A stretch of DNA of 64,000 bases, taken from positions 62,001-126,000 of the forward strand of contig JANSWY010000001.1 in assembly GCA_024743255.1 (NCBI GenBank), written 5' to 3'. This stretch comes from a bacterium. Its GTDB lineage: Bacteria; Bacteroidota; Bacteroidia; Cytophagales; Cyclobacteriaceae. Below are positions 8,078 through 16,332 of this stretch, in pieces. Position 1 is the first letter of the stretch, and the number at the start of each line of letters is the position of its first letter. The notes under the pieces are model-generated. The model ran no database searches and was not told the DNA's origin. It saw nothing but the letters and a program-made list of their open reading frames with translations. Both the position numbers and the translations under genes were made by a program.

Positions 8078-8617
8078 ATGAGCAGTGAATCGGTTAATTC
8101 ATTGAATGACATAATCTTGAAAGAGAGTTTCGTTTCTAACTCTGTTCATTTGTTTGACTTCCTCCTCACAAATGTTAATTGGGACTCCAGAATGAAAGCC
8201 CGCAAAACAGCCAGTTATGGTGTGGCATACAATTACTCTCAGATGAGTTATCCTTATCAGGAATTTCTTCCTGAACTATCAGAATTGAATCATGCTATTG
8301 CTGAAGAACTTGGATTTAATCCTAACAATTGCCTGATCAACTATTACCCTGATGGTAAGTCCAAAATGGGATTTCATTCTGATCAAACAGATATCTTATT
8401 GGAGAATACAGGAGTTGCTATTATCTCACTTGGAGATACAAGAATATTGAGGTTTCGAAGTATTTCTAATCATGATGAAGTAGTTGATTACCAACTTCCA
8501 TCAGGATCACTGTTTTATATGTCACACAAGATTCAGGACGAATGGCAACATGCAATTCCAAAGTCAGATTCCGAATATGGTCGGATTAGTTTAACTTTCC
8601 GGCATATTTTGAGCTAA
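8078..8617 (+). CDS. alkB: AlkB-type 2-oxoglutarate/Fe(II) dioxygenase
   Basis: A 179-residue member of the AlkB family of 2OG/Fe(II) dioxygenases, which remove methyl groups from alkylated DNA or RNA bases. All active-site marks are present: NYYPDGKSKMGFHSD gives the N-x-Y motif and iron ligands His100 and Asp102, His158 in WQHAIP is the third ligand, and Arg169 with Arg175 in RISLTFR match the 2OG-binding pair. It is shorter than E. coli AlkB (216) and closer in length to the compact AlkB forms of Bacteroidota. There is no signal peptide. The symbol marks the family only; the preferred substrate is not decided by sequence. Confidence 0.88.
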   Translation: MSSESVNSLNDIILKESFVSNSVHLFDFLLTNVNWDSRMKARKTASYGVAYNYSQMSYPYQEFLPELSELNHAIAEELGFNPNNCLINYYPDGKSKMGFHSDQTDILLENTGVAIISLGDTRILRFRSISNHDEVVDYQLPSGSLFYMSHKIQDEWQHAIPKSDSEYGRISLTFRHILS

Positions 8618-8645
8618 CAACCAAGTTTAAATTTATCCGTTAGCG
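8612..8645. repeat. Inverted repeat GCTAAC / GTTAGC at a gene junction
   Basis: The arms GCTAAC (from 8613) and GTTAGC (to 8644) lie 20 bases apart between the AlkB-type and SRPBCC genes; the left arm contains the AlkB stop codon. It may be a weak terminator or the scar of a cassette junction; no T-run follows. Confidence 0.4.
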
Positions 8646-8654
8646 TGTTGTAGA

Positions 8655-9158
8655 ATGCCGAGAATCGTTTTAAAAACAATCATAAACGCCCCTATAGAGC
8701 GATGTTTTGATCTTTCCAGGAGTGTCGACTTACATGAGATTTCCACTGCTCAAACTAATGAGAAGGCCATTGACGGAGTTATCTCCGGGTTAATTGGTGT
8801 GGGAGAATCTGTGACCTGGAAGGCCAAGCACTTTGGTATTTATCACACACTTACCTCAGAAATTACTCAACTAAATTCACCTGTATTCTTTCAGGACGAA
8901 ATGACAAAGGGCATATTTAAACGATTTGTTCACGAACACCATTTCAGAAAAGTAAGCGTAGCAAGGACCGAAATTATAGATGTTTTCGAGTTTGAAAGTC
9001 CATTGTGGGCACTTGGCAAAATAGCAGATAAATATTTTGTCAGAAAACATATGCTGGGCTTACTGGTCAGAAGAAGCGAGGTAATTAAATTCTATGCTGA
9101 AACTGAAAAGTGGAAAAAGATATTAGGAAAGCCTACTAAGTCAAAAGAGAAGAAATAA
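8655..9158 (+). CDS. SRPBCC-family (START-like) protein
   Basis: A 167-residue protein of the SRPBCC ligand-binding superfamily. It opens with IVLKTIINAPIERCFDLSR, the typical first strand and helix of the fold, and continues through DGVISGLIGVGESVTWKAKHFG, where the Thr-Trp-Lys strand is a mark of the cell-division-inhibitor-like subgroup. The C-terminal helix carries the RRSEVIKFYAETEKW stretch. Members bind hydrophobic ligands or act as cyclases, but this subgroup has no known reaction. It starts 37 bases after the AlkB-type gene on the same strand and could share its transcript, though a small inverted repeat separates them. Confidence 0.85.
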   Translation: MPRIVLKTIINAPIERCFDLSRSVDLHEISTAQTNEKAIDGVISGLIGVGESVTWKAKHFGIYHTLTSEITQLNSPVFFQDEMTKGIFKRFVHEHHFRKVSVARTEIIDVFEFESPLWALGKIADKYFVRKHMLGLLVRRSEVIKFYAETEKWKKILGKPTKSKEKK

Positions 9159-9166
9159 AGTAAGCC

Positions 9167-9724
9167 CTAAATTTCTTCACGTTTCATCAAATATTTCACA
9201 GGCACTTCTTCAGTTAACCATACCCCATTCTCAGAAACAAAAAATTGGTAACCATCTTTATGCATATCGCCTGAAAAAACTTCCAGAATGGATAGTTTAC
9301 CATGTCTAACACCTACTTTGGATGCTGTTTCCAGGTCCTTGCTAAGGTGCACATTATGCCTGTTTTGTTTCTTTAGTCCATCCTTAAAAATCCCCTCAAT
9401 AAATCTGGTGGCAGTTCCGTGATATAAAGTATTGGGTGGCTCAACAGGCTCCAATTCCAGATTCACTTTCACAGAATGCCCCTGATTTGCCCTGATCTTC
9501 TTCATATCATCGCTGAAGGCGAATCTCTTTTTATTATTGGTTTCTACCACATGCTGTAAAGTCTCCAGGTCGATTTTGTGACCATGAATATTCATGGCGG
9601 TAATAAGTTTTTCAACGCTAACCCATCCACTTTCATCAAGTTCAATCCTGATAGTTTGGGGCTGATGGCGTAGTACAAGACTAAGGAACTTGCTCAGTTT
9701 TGTAGTTTGTTTTTCATCAATCAT
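9167..9724 (-). CDS. kptA: RNA 2'-phosphotransferase (KptA/Tpt1 family)
   Basis: A 185-residue Tpt1/KptA enzyme, which moves an internal 2'-phosphate from RNA to NAD+, giving ADP-ribose 1'',2''-cyclic phosphate and nicotinamide. The conserved marks are KFLSLVLRHQPQ (Arg19-His20), Arg67 in KKRFAF, RANQGHSV, LYHGTA, HVHLS and Arg140 in VGVRHGKL; Arg-His-Arg-Arg form the known active-site tetrad, and spacing of the first three matches yeast Tpt1. The N-terminal winged helix and C-terminal NAD-binding lobe are both complete. Bacteria lack the tRNA splicing route that makes the usual substrate, so its role here is open. The adjacent SRPBCC gene is convergent, 8 bases away. Confidence 0.93.
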   Translation of the reverse strand: MIDEKQTTKLSKFLSLVLRHQPQTIRIELDESGWVSVEKLITAMNIHGHKIDLETLQHVVETNNKKRFAFSDDMKKIRANQGHSVKVNLELEPVEPPNTLYHGTATRFIEGIFKDGLKKQNRHNVHLSKDLETASKVGVRHGKLSILEVFSGDMHKDGYQFFVSENGVWLTEEVPVKYLMKREEI

Positions 9725-9894
9725 TTTAATGTCTTTTAAGTAATAAATAATTCAATGACCGATCCTAGATGGTTTGATTTGACAGATAATCTGAAGTGCT
9801 CAGATTGGTTTTTGACGGTCAATGATGGGGTAAAGGTAATATATGCTTTTTGTGATTTCAAGATACAACGAAATCTAAAAGCCCAGCAGCTTAA

Positions 9895-10572
9895 TTATCT
9901 ATTAACTTCCTGCGTATTGATAAACTCAGCTACTTCCTTTTCACCATAGGATTCCACTGTTCCTTTATCAGTCTGATACATCATGATAGAGTTGATCACC
10001 CGATCAGATCCATTTGATTTTTCGGGGACTTCTCCTCTGTGAAACATTCCGAAAGAAGGTTGGTTAAATGATTTCGCATTGTTCAGAATTACCAGACGAT
10101 AAGTGTCTTTTGGGAATGGGGTCAATTCGGTAACATATGGTTCGATCTCTTTTTCGTCTCTTGCAGTATTGATATCATCACCGCCAAAATACTCAATCAT
10201 GGATATCCCTTTATCCTCAACCAACTTACTAAAATCCGCAAGAAACACCCGGCTGTCAATAGTAGTAGGTTCATACCCAAGCATCAAAACAGAATTAGGA
10301 TCAGCGCTATCCCGGTGAAAACCGCTTGTGTGTTGATGATCAAATCTGCCTAGCCAATGATAATTAAGCTGGTGATCAGTATTTTTATTCACTAGTTCAG
10401 TCAATCCTTCCTTAAGCTCAACCATAACCGCCCTAAAATCTTCAGAGCCAATGTCCTTACCAAAATCCTTAAAGAAGAACCCCGGTTGGGCAGTAGAATC
10501 CCTGAATACATTTTTGTAAATCTCTTCTAACTCATGAATCGAGAATGCTGGAGTTTTGATTGCAGTTGGCAT
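9895..10572 (-). CDS. Putative 2OG/Fe(II)-dependent oxygenase-like protein
   Basis: A 225-residue protein not matched with confidence to a named family. It shows a set of residues expected for a double-stranded beta-helix oxygenase: His86 and Asp88 in TSGFHRDSA, a distal His178 in FGMFHRGEV, and Arg191 in GSDRVINSIMMY at the place used for 2-oxoglutarate. The spacing of about 90 residues between the HxD motif and the distal His fits the fold. There is no signal peptide. It stands alone: the KptA gene lies 170 bases downstream on the same strand. The enzyme class is inference; a non-catalytic relative is possible. Confidence 0.6.
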   Translation of the reverse strand: MPTAIKTPAFSIHELEEIYKNVFRDSTAQPGFFFKDFGKDIGSEDFRAVMVELKEGLTELVNKNTDHQLNYHWLGRFDHQHTSGFHRDSADPNSVLMLGYEPTTIDSRVFLADFSKLVEDKGISMIEYFGGDDINTARDEKEIEPYVTELTPFPKDTYRLVILNNAKSFNQPSFGMFHRGEVPEKSNGSDRVINSIMMYQTDKGTVESYGEKEVAEFINTQEVNR

Positions 10573-10699
10573 ATTGATTTTGAATTGAAATATATACCAA
10601 TATTAAATGGTTTGGTAGAATTATGGTGATGTAAGAATTTAATAAATAGATCGAAGTGCAATGGGGAATACATTATTCTTCCATTGCATCCGGTACTCA

Positions 10700-11338
10700 T
10701 TAATAAATCCTCAGGAAATAGATGACTTGTATCAAAAAGGAAATTAACCCCGATAAAAACATATATGAACCCAGTGTCCGATACTTCTTTGTATACATAT
10801 AGTATCTATTCCCATCAGTTCCTCTTGCTTTTCCCTGCCAGTAATAATAGCCAGCAATTAGTCCTATATAACCACCGGCTAGGGCCAGTAGCCACATAAC
10901 GTAGAATAGCGCTTTTTTAGGTTCAGTTCCGGCTTTATCCTGCGAGATTTTGTCATCTCTGGTCTTCTTTACATCTGCCTCATCTACTTCAGTACCTCTT
11001 TTACTCAATTCTTTCTTTGCGCCGGAAACAAAATCCGGATGCCAATCATCTGGGTTCAGCACCATTTCTTTGAGTTCTTCTACCGAGTAATCACTCATGG
11101 ACACCTCCTGGGTTGCAGACTCATTATCATAAGAGAAAACCAGTTGACGCGCTACTTCATACTGATCTTCCTGAACTTCAATTATAAAAGGTTGGGAGGT
11201 TCCCTGGCCAAAAGCAGAATTTAAGTGGGATTCAGGGGTTTGGATTTGATATTGAATCTGATTCCCACTTAAGATTGCTTCGGTTTTAACAAGTGCATCC
11301 TTGTCCAGGTATTCTCCAAGTACTATCCAATTGCTCAT
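10700..11338 (-). CDS. DUF2007-type protein with C-terminal membrane helices
   Basis: A 212-residue protein. Residues 1-70 (NWIVLGEYLDKDALVKTEAI) match the DUF2007 signal-transducing-like domain, a ferredoxin-like fold found in many Bacteroidota proteins. A short acidic linker with YSVEELKEMVLNPDDWHP follows, then a polar lysine-rich stretch, and two membrane helices at about 145-165 (LFYVMWLLALAGGYIGLIAG) and 190-210. The cytoplasmic N-terminal domain would face the membrane anchor. The reading frame is isolated: the genes on both sides are 37 bases or more away, both on the same strand. Molecular role is unknown. Confidence 0.75.
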   Translation of the reverse strand: MSNWIVLGEYLDKDALVKTEAILSGNQIQYQIQTPESHLNSAFGQGTSQPFIIEVQEDQYEVARQLVFSYDNESATQEVSMSDYSVEELKEMVLNPDDWHPDFVSGAKKELSKRGTEVDEADVKKTRDDKISQDKAGTEPKKALFYVMWLLALAGGYIGLIAGYYYWQGKARGTDGNRYYMYTKKYRTLGSYMFLSGLISFLIQVIYFLRIY

Positions 11339-11376
11339 TAATCTCTTATTTGTTCAATGAGCAATATGCATAATTA

Positions 11377-12852
11377 TTAGATTTTTTGCCTAACGGAATC
11401 GCCCTCATGCACCACCATCTCCAACAAATCATATTTGCTTCCAACTTCCTTCATGTTCGCTGATGCATCCATTTTCAAATGTTTGTCAAAGAAAGTAGTC
11501 ACCACGTTGTTGATGATTTCGGTTCCCATGTAAGGATCAATTTCTCCTGTTCCTGCAATTGCACTTATTGGAATCATGAAAGGAATATCCATGAAGTCGG
11601 GGTGACCCGATTTTAGAAGCTTGGTTTCATAGAAGTAATTAGTGCTTTTATTGATGTAAACATGTGAATTGATATCCTCGTGTTCTGCCGGCCAATCTGC
11701 GGACATATATAAGTATGGAATCTGATATACCGTATCGATCATGTTTCCCCATTGAATTCCATCTAGGTTGGCTGCCGCTTTAATTCTGGAATCTTTGATA
11801 GCTACTTTCCCTGCAGTTCCTCCTCCTACAGAGTGCCCAAGCACACCTATTTTATCCAAATCGATTTTTCCTTTTAATGGCCCTTCCTGATTCCATTCTT
11901 GCAACAGGTCTATTGTATAAATGACATCATTGGCCCATCGGTCTTCAATGTGTCCTTCGAAGTAGTTAATAACCGATTCTCTGACAATTGGATGTCTTTC
12001 TTCATAAGATAAGCCATCTTTAAATGCATTTATCAATGGCTGAACAACATCCATTGAACCATCCGCAATTTCTCTTTGAAAGTCATAGTTAAAATAAGTG
12101 ATTCTTCCATCAGGAAATGTGGCTCCCAGGCTTTCATGAGTATGATTCATGTTGATGATGATATACCCCTGACTAGCCAATTCGGTCAGAATTGCGTAGT
12201 AGCCGGTCGCTTTTGAGCCGTATCCATGTGAGAATAGTAAAACCGGGAAAGGCCCATCAGCCACAGAAATATTTGGGTACACATGAGTGTCTACATGATC
12301 CAGGTAGTTTAGAGCATTTGGTGGAAGTCCGTATTTAGTGGCAAATCCCATTCTGCTCCCATTATCGATGTAAAAATCACTTTCTTTATCCGATACATCT
12401 TCCTGGCTTGGGTACCAGATTTTGTACATTAATTCTCTTTTGTCAGACGGGTCCCTAGTGATGGTCTCATCTATAGAAGTTTTTAGGTAAATCGTTTCTG
12501 TTCCAACCTGATATTGACCTTGCGGTTCAGGAAGTGTGAATACTGGTAATGCATTTGGTAAAAGCCAGCCAAAGAAGAGAAGTATGACAATCCCTAAAAA
12601 ACCGATTATCCTAAGGAATGAAAACCTAGCTTTTTGAGAAGTATCAATCATTAGAATTCTCCAAAGAAGGATTATCGTGACTAGATAAGCTGGTATCATC
12701 TGCCAGCGGATTCCTTCCAGCAAAAGCTGAATTAGTACGATAGCACCTGGAACAATGAGTAGTTGTTTTGGTGTGAGATATTTGGTTATTGATCTTTTGA
12801 AAAAGGGTAAAATGGTGATCGTCACCAGAAGAATAATTTCGAAAGTCCTCAT
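11377..12852 (-). CDS. PAF-acetylhydrolase-like / dienelactone-type esterase with membrane N-terminus
   Basis: A 491-residue protein when started at the ATG at 12852; an ATG at 12882 adds ten residues. Three or four membrane helices fill the first 110 residues, then comes an alpha/beta-hydrolase domain of the platelet-activating-factor acetylhydrolase type. In the longer numbering the nucleophile is Ser351 in VLGHSVGGG, the acid Asp374 in NLDGIQWGN and the base His427 in KSGHPDF; the gaps of 23 and 53 residues match the family. The oxyanion region is LLFSHGYGSKATG. It should hydrolyse short acyl esters or oxidised lipids at the membrane, by analogy only. It is a single gene with its own upstream space. 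Confidence 0.82.
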   Translation of the reverse strand: MRTFEIILLVTITILPFFKRSITKYLTPKQLLIVPGAIVLIQLLLEGIRWQMIPAYLVTIILLWRILMIDTSQKARFSFLRIIGFLGIVILLFFGWLLPNALPVFTLPEPQGQYQVGTETIYLKTSIDETITRDPSDKRELMYKIWYPSQEDVSDKESDFYIDNGSRMGFATKYGLPPNALNYLDHVDTHVYPNISVADGPFPVLLFSHGYGSKATGYYAILTELASQGYIIINMNHTHESLGATFPDGRITYFNYDFQREIADGSMDVVQPLINAFKDGLSYEERHPIVRESVINYFEGHIEDRWANDVIYTIDLLQEWNQEGPLKGKIDLDKIGVLGHSVGGGTAGKVAIKDSRIKAAANLDGIQWGNMIDTVYQIPYLYMSADWPAEHEDINSHVYINKSTNYFYETKLLKSGHPDFMDIPFMIPISAIAGTGEIDPYMGTEIINNVVTTFFDKHLKMDASANMKEVGSKYDLLEMVVHEGDSVRQKI

Positions 12853-12977
12853 TAGAAATTTAAGTTTTAATGTGAACCACAAAACTTCAATGAGGCATCT
12901 GAAATGTCAATGTAGAATCCGTACGTAAATCTGTTATTTACATCCAAATGTGCCTTTCAATTCAAATAACAAAGGAC

Positions 12978-13646
12978 TTACTTGAGAATCTCAATAATCG
13001 CGTTCCCCCATTCTCTCCTCTTTTCACCTACTCCCTCACTGGTTTCTACTCTCAAATCCAATAATAGCTTATTAGCTTTTTCTTCATCGTTACCAATATA
13101 TCTGAGAAAAGCATAGCCAATCATTCCGGTCCTGTGAATACCAGCTGAACAGTGCAAATAAATTCGCCCTTCACTTTCCAAAACTTTCTTCATATTCCGG
13201 AATAATTCAGTGACTTCAGTATTTCTATCTTCTGTTGGTGGTTCTGCCGACTCCATTGGGAACCAAAGCCAATTCAAACCATTTTTCTTAGTCAGAGCTT
13301 CAATCTTTCTGGCGTCTTCTTTTTCAGATAGCAAAGTCAGAATGTGGGAAGCATTTTGAAGTCGGAGGTCATTGACGAATTTTGTAGCTGGTCTGTGACC
13401 AATTGCCAGGTAACCATTTCCAATCTTAACCCAATTCACCGCCTCAATTGATTTTAGAGCGTTCTGCGTTCCTTTGATCTTACCGATAAGAGCTCCAATT
13501 TCTTTTCTCGATGCTCCTTCTTGTTGCATTGCTGATTGGAGTTCTTTTAATAGTTCATTAGCATATTCAATTGTTTGGTCAATGTCTAAGGTAATTGGTG
13601 ACTTGAGCCAGTTTTCAACTTTGTTGGTGAGATCGTCATTTTGCAT
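12978..13646 (-). CDS. Dual-specificity-type protein phosphatase
   Basis: A 222-residue protein with a cysteine-phosphatase domain in its C-terminal half. The signature loop IYLHCSAGIHRTGMIGYAF gives Cys166 and Arg172 of the CX5R motif, followed by the Thr that polarises the thiol. The N-terminal 60 residues are helical and do not belong to the catalytic fold. The likely general acid lies in FPMESAEPP (Met-Glu-Ser, where most have Asp), so the Glu may replace it. Substrate could be phosphotyrosine/serine or a phospho-nucleotide. Its start overlaps the 3' end of the DUF418 gene by 11 bases, so the two are probably co-translated. Confidence 0.85.
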   Translation of the reverse strand: MQNDDLTNKVENWLKSPITLDIDQTIEYANELLKELQSAMQQEGASRKEIGALIGKIKGTQNALKSIEAVNWVKIGNGYLAIGHRPATKFVNDLRLQNASHILTLLSEKEDARKIEALTKKNGLNWLWFPMESAEPPTEDRNTEVTELFRNMKKVLESEGRIYLHCSAGIHRTGMIGYAFLRYIGNDEEKANKLLLDLRVETSEGVGEKRREWGNAIIEILK

Positions 13647-14907
13647 TATCTGTTGTTTTGAAACTTTTATAAGTCAATTTTCTCCAAATTGATTCTAAAG
13701 GTCCCTTATCCCATTTGATGAGAATCAATGAACTTAGTACCAATTGAATTATCCAGATAACTAAAATAATGCCAATCAACTCAAATCGTGAAAGCTTATT
13801 GAATTGACTTAGTCCATATCCATAGAAAATTAATCCCAACAGAATGTTTTGAAATATGTAGTTGCTCAGAGCCGTTCGGCCGATGTTGGAAATCAGTTTC
13901 AATTTTATGTTCTTCAAAAACTTTTGATAAATCCCGTTAAACAATAGAATATAGGCAATCCCCAAAGTCTCCTTTGGAAATGTAAACAGCCACTCCTTCC
14001 AGAAATTGGTGACCAGTTCAAAGTATTCATATGTCCAATGATGATATCTCAGGTAATTGATATAAAAGCCAATTGCCAATAAACCGATTGTAATCAACCA
14101 ATAATACTTCCAGTTTCTATAATCGCTAAAAATCCCCGACCTGTAAAGCACAATACCAACCAACATCAGCAGGATCGTTTTAAAGACGATGTTCTTGTAA
14201 TATAAAGTGCCTTTGTGGGCGCTTGCATGGTTGTAGGTTTCCTGAAGACCTTCAAGGTAAGTTTTCCTTTTCGGTTCAACCTGGGTGGTATCGGAAGACT
14301 GTTTTGTGGTCTTCTTTGTCCAGAATGAAATCCATTTTTGATCTCTTTCCGTTCGCTCTTCTTCTGGTTTACTGATCGCCTCAGTATAAGTATCTTGCCA
14401 ACCCTGCCTTTTCTTGACCATCAAATAAGAGAGATTGAGCTCAACCAGGCAGAGAATTACAATCACCAAAACCACATATTTCGTCTTGAAAGATCTAAAT
14501 GGAAATACCAAAAACCCACAAATAGCATAGTGATATAGCACATCACCATCCCAGATGAAATAGGCGTGAACAATCCCAATAATAAATAACCAAAGCAGTC
14601 TCCTTGCATATATATCCATTGCCTTAAGACCGATGTTCTTTTTCTCCAGACGCTCCAGAAAGATGTAAAATCCAACCCCAAAAAGCAGTGCAAACATGGA
14701 GTAGAATTTACCCTGAGTCAGGAAATAAATCCAGAACCTTGTTGAATGATCTATTTCTCCACTGAAGCCAAACCTGTAAGGACTCCAGGAATCTGGATAA
14801 GCAAAATTTTCAGCGTTGATAAATAGAATTCCAAGGATTGCAATTCCACGAAGAAAATCCAGTGATGGTATTCTGCTGGTAAGTTCAGTTGACTTTATTT
14901 CTGACAT
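13636..14907 (-). CDS. DUF418 domain membrane protein (YeiB-like)
   Basis: A 423-residue membrane protein of the DUF418 (COG2311) family. The start RIPSLDFLRGIAILGILFI is the family hallmark, shared with the wider acyltransferase-3-like group, and the C-terminal half carries ISNIGRTALSNYIFQNILLG, the DUF418 core. About nine or ten membrane helices are visible with a charged insertion between residues 165 and 215 rich in Lys, Glu and Thr. Function of the family is not settled; a role in envelope modification or transport is only suggested. It lies upstream of the phosphatase gene on the same strand. Confidence 0.85.
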   Translation of the reverse strand: MSEIKSTELTSRIPSLDFLRGIAILGILFINAENFAYPDSWSPYRFGFSGEIDHSTRFWIYFLTQGKFYSMFALLFGVGFYIFLERLEKKNIGLKAMDIYARRLLWLFIIGIVHAYFIWDGDVLYHYAICGFLVFPFRSFKTKYVVLVIVILCLVELNLSYLMVKKRQGWQDTYTEAISKPEEERTERDQKWISFWTKKTTKQSSDTTQVEPKRKTYLEGLQETYNHASAHKGTLYYKNIVFKTILLMLVGIVLYRSGIFSDYRNWKYYWLITIGLLAIGFYINYLRYHHWTYEYFELVTNFWKEWLFTFPKETLGIAYILLFNGIYQKFLKNIKLKLISNIGRTALSNYIFQNILLGLIFYGYGLSQFNKLSRFELIGIILVIWIIQLVLSSLILIKWDKGPLESIWRKLTYKSFKTTDNAK

Positions 14908-15025
14908 TCCGGTTAGGATAGTTTTAGGGTTTTAAACTTGAAGGTGGCTAAGCTATATGATTTGGAGTTATAAAAACTACAAAAGTGGTAAAAATATGAT
15001 ATATGTGTATGAGCCGTACTATGTG

Positions 15026-15256
15026 GTGATGTAAATCCTTTGTGCGGGGATGCAAGTTGCTTATGCAGATATGTAAATACTTTATGTAGTGATGTAAGTA
15101 GTTTATGCAGACATGTAAGGCCTTTATGCAATGATGTAAGATGTTTATGCAGTCACGTAAATCCTTTATGCAGTGATGTAAGTAGTCTATGCAGTCATGC
15201 AAGACCTTTATGCAATGATGTAATTTGCTTGTGCAGTACATTGAGTGCTTAATGCA
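15026..15256. repeat. Tandem array, 11 units of exactly 21 bases
   Basis: Eleven consecutive units begin at 15026, 15047, 15068, 15089, 15110, 15131, 15152, 15173, 15194, 15215 and 15236, each exactly 21 bases long. The strongest constant parts are an ATGTAA-like block at unit positions 4-9 and TTTATGCA at positions 14-21; positions 1-3 and 10-13 vary among units. The first and last units are most diverged. Because 21 is a multiple of three, translation gives seven-residue repeats in each frame, on the minus strand of the kinds CIKxLHH or LHKxxTS. There is no spacer-repeat contrast as in CRISPR. Confidence 0.92.
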
Positions 15257-15303
15257 AATTCCAAACCCATCAATCTCCAAAGTGAAATGGACTTCCTTAT
15301 ATT

Positions 15304-15331
15304 AGTGAGCTTAAGTTACAAATTTAAGCTA
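15304..15331. repeat. 28-base dispersed repeat, copy A
   Basis: Begins AGTGAGCTTAAG and ends TTTAAGCTA. It matches copy B at 16238-16265 at 24 of 28 positions. Each copy contains two TTAAG-type blocks eight bases apart. The two copies have the same orientation and bracket a single orphan gene. Confidence 0.7.
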
Positions 15332-15440
15332 TGGTTGGGCAGTGTACCTCTAACAATTTACTATGAGTACTTTTAAAAGTTTAGGAGGATAAATGTATGC
15401 CATGATATGGATATTTTGAAGATGAACGAAACCTGTAAAA

Positions 15441-16106
15441 ATGAAAGTTGGAGATATATATAGCTTCACAAACAATCGAATTCGAGTAATGATGTTTGAC
15501 GAAAAAGAGGTCTTTTATCTTACCATTAATAGCGATGACAGTTTCGTTTATGCGAAAAATAAAACTTTAAGCTATTATCGTATAACTAGGGAGTACTTTG
15601 ATAATAACTCAACTTTCATAAAGCATTTAACTTTAAACGAAAAGGAAACTGAAACTCACAGGCCTGATTTGCCCTTACGACTAAATTGCTTTTCTGGATT
15701 ATTTTGGAGTAGTAAGAACTTTGAGAATGAAAATGACTTACTTGATTTTTTGAAAATAGCTGAGATAGATATTGAAAAACTAGATGGCTTGAATAGTTCT
15801 AAAGTCGTGATATTTCCAACAAGTCAACAGCAATCTCAAAAGAAGTCAATTCTATTAGAAAATATAAAAGGACAATTTTCCGGAATAGAATTGATGCTTC
15901 AATGTTGTAATATGCAAAGTGAATACGTGAAACCTGAAAAGCAATATTTTTCTAGATTTAGATTAGTCCCAAATGGGCGTGAGGAGAAAAGACTTTCAGG
16001 AATAGGATTATATAGGTTAGGGATTAAAGGTAATGTTCCTTCCTATTATTTAGGTGGAGAAATTAGTATGATAGAATTAGAATCTGAAAGCCGTTATATT
16101 GTATAA
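15441..16106 (+). CDS. Hypothetical protein in cassette-like DNA
   Basis: A 221-residue protein that I do not recognise. It begins MKVGDIYSFTNNRIRVMMFD, suggesting a small beta-barrel at the N-terminus that reads like an Sm/SH3-type strand set, and continues with a mixed region that holds two neighbouring cysteines in MLQCCNMQSEY. There is no signal peptide or membrane helix. Base use is more AT-rich to the eye than in the flanking genes, and the gene is alone between two direct copies of a 28-base repeat 934 bases apart, upstream of a toxin-antitoxin pair. That context suggests acquired DNA. Confidence 0.7.
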   Translation: MKVGDIYSFTNNRIRVMMFDEKEVFYLTINSDDSFVYAKNKTLSYYRITREYFDNNSTFIKHLTLNEKETETHRPDLPLRLNCFSGLFWSSKNFENENDLLDFLKIAEIDIEKLDGLNSSKVVIFPTSQQQSQKKSILLENIKGQFSGIELMLQCCNMQSEYVKPEKQYFSRFRLVPNGREEKRLSGIGLYRLGIKGNVPSYYLGGEISMIELESESRYIV

Positions 16107-16118
16107 AAACCTTTAGCT

Positions 16119-16148
16119 GGCTTAAGTTACAGTTGCTAAACTAAAGCC
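16119..16148 (+). terminator. Hairpin after the orphan gene
   Basis: GGCTTAAGTT (16119-16128) and AACTAAAGCC (16139-16148) pair at nine of ten positions around a ten-base loop, 12 bases past the stop codon. A T-run is missing, so termination is only possible. Confidence 0.4.
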
Positions 16149-16237
16149 TGGCATTAATTAAAATGTAAAATTAGAGAAGTTTCTAACTTCGGTTCCTTCA
16201 GATAGTTCCAAAATAAATAAATGGTCTAGACTAATAT

Positions 16238-16265
16238 AGTGAACTTAAGCTATAAACTTAAGCTA
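16238..16265. repeat. 28-base dispersed repeat, copy B
   Basis: Begins AGTGAACTTAAG and contains ACTTAAGCTA twice with three bases between. It differs from copy A (15304-15331) at four positions, all transitions, and stands 68 bases before the antitoxin start. Confidence 0.7.
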
Positions 16266-16332
16266 GAGATGTTAAGCGACATTTTCAAATACACTCCAAC
16301 GATAATAGACTCACTATCGTTATCTTAGTAAG

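Larger units (their letters stand above)
14908..15440. other. 533 bases without a convincing gene
   Basis: This stretch holds the 21-base tandem repeat array (15026-15256) and the first copy of a 28-base repeat (15304-15331). Long open frames cross the array in several registers only because a 21-base period keeps every frame free of stops. I see no gene here that I would defend. Confidence 0.7.

Noticed and set aside
9755-9949. Small open frame of 64 codons on the plus strand
   Set aside because: Its 3' end overlaps the well-supported oxygenase-like gene on the other strand and it has no recognisable composition or promoter.
15026-15256. CRISPR array
   Set aside because: The 21-base units are contiguous with no spacers, and no cas genes are in the window.
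14913-15280. Heptad-repeat open frames across the 21-base array
   Set aside because: Three frames are open at once only because the 21-base period has no stop in any frame; none has a convincing start, and no frame shows clear protein-level selection by eye.
15304-16265. Integron attC sites
   Set aside because: GTTGGGC and GTTAAGC downstream of the two 28-base repeats fit the attC right-box rule, but no matching left boxes (RYYYAAC) and no integrase were found.
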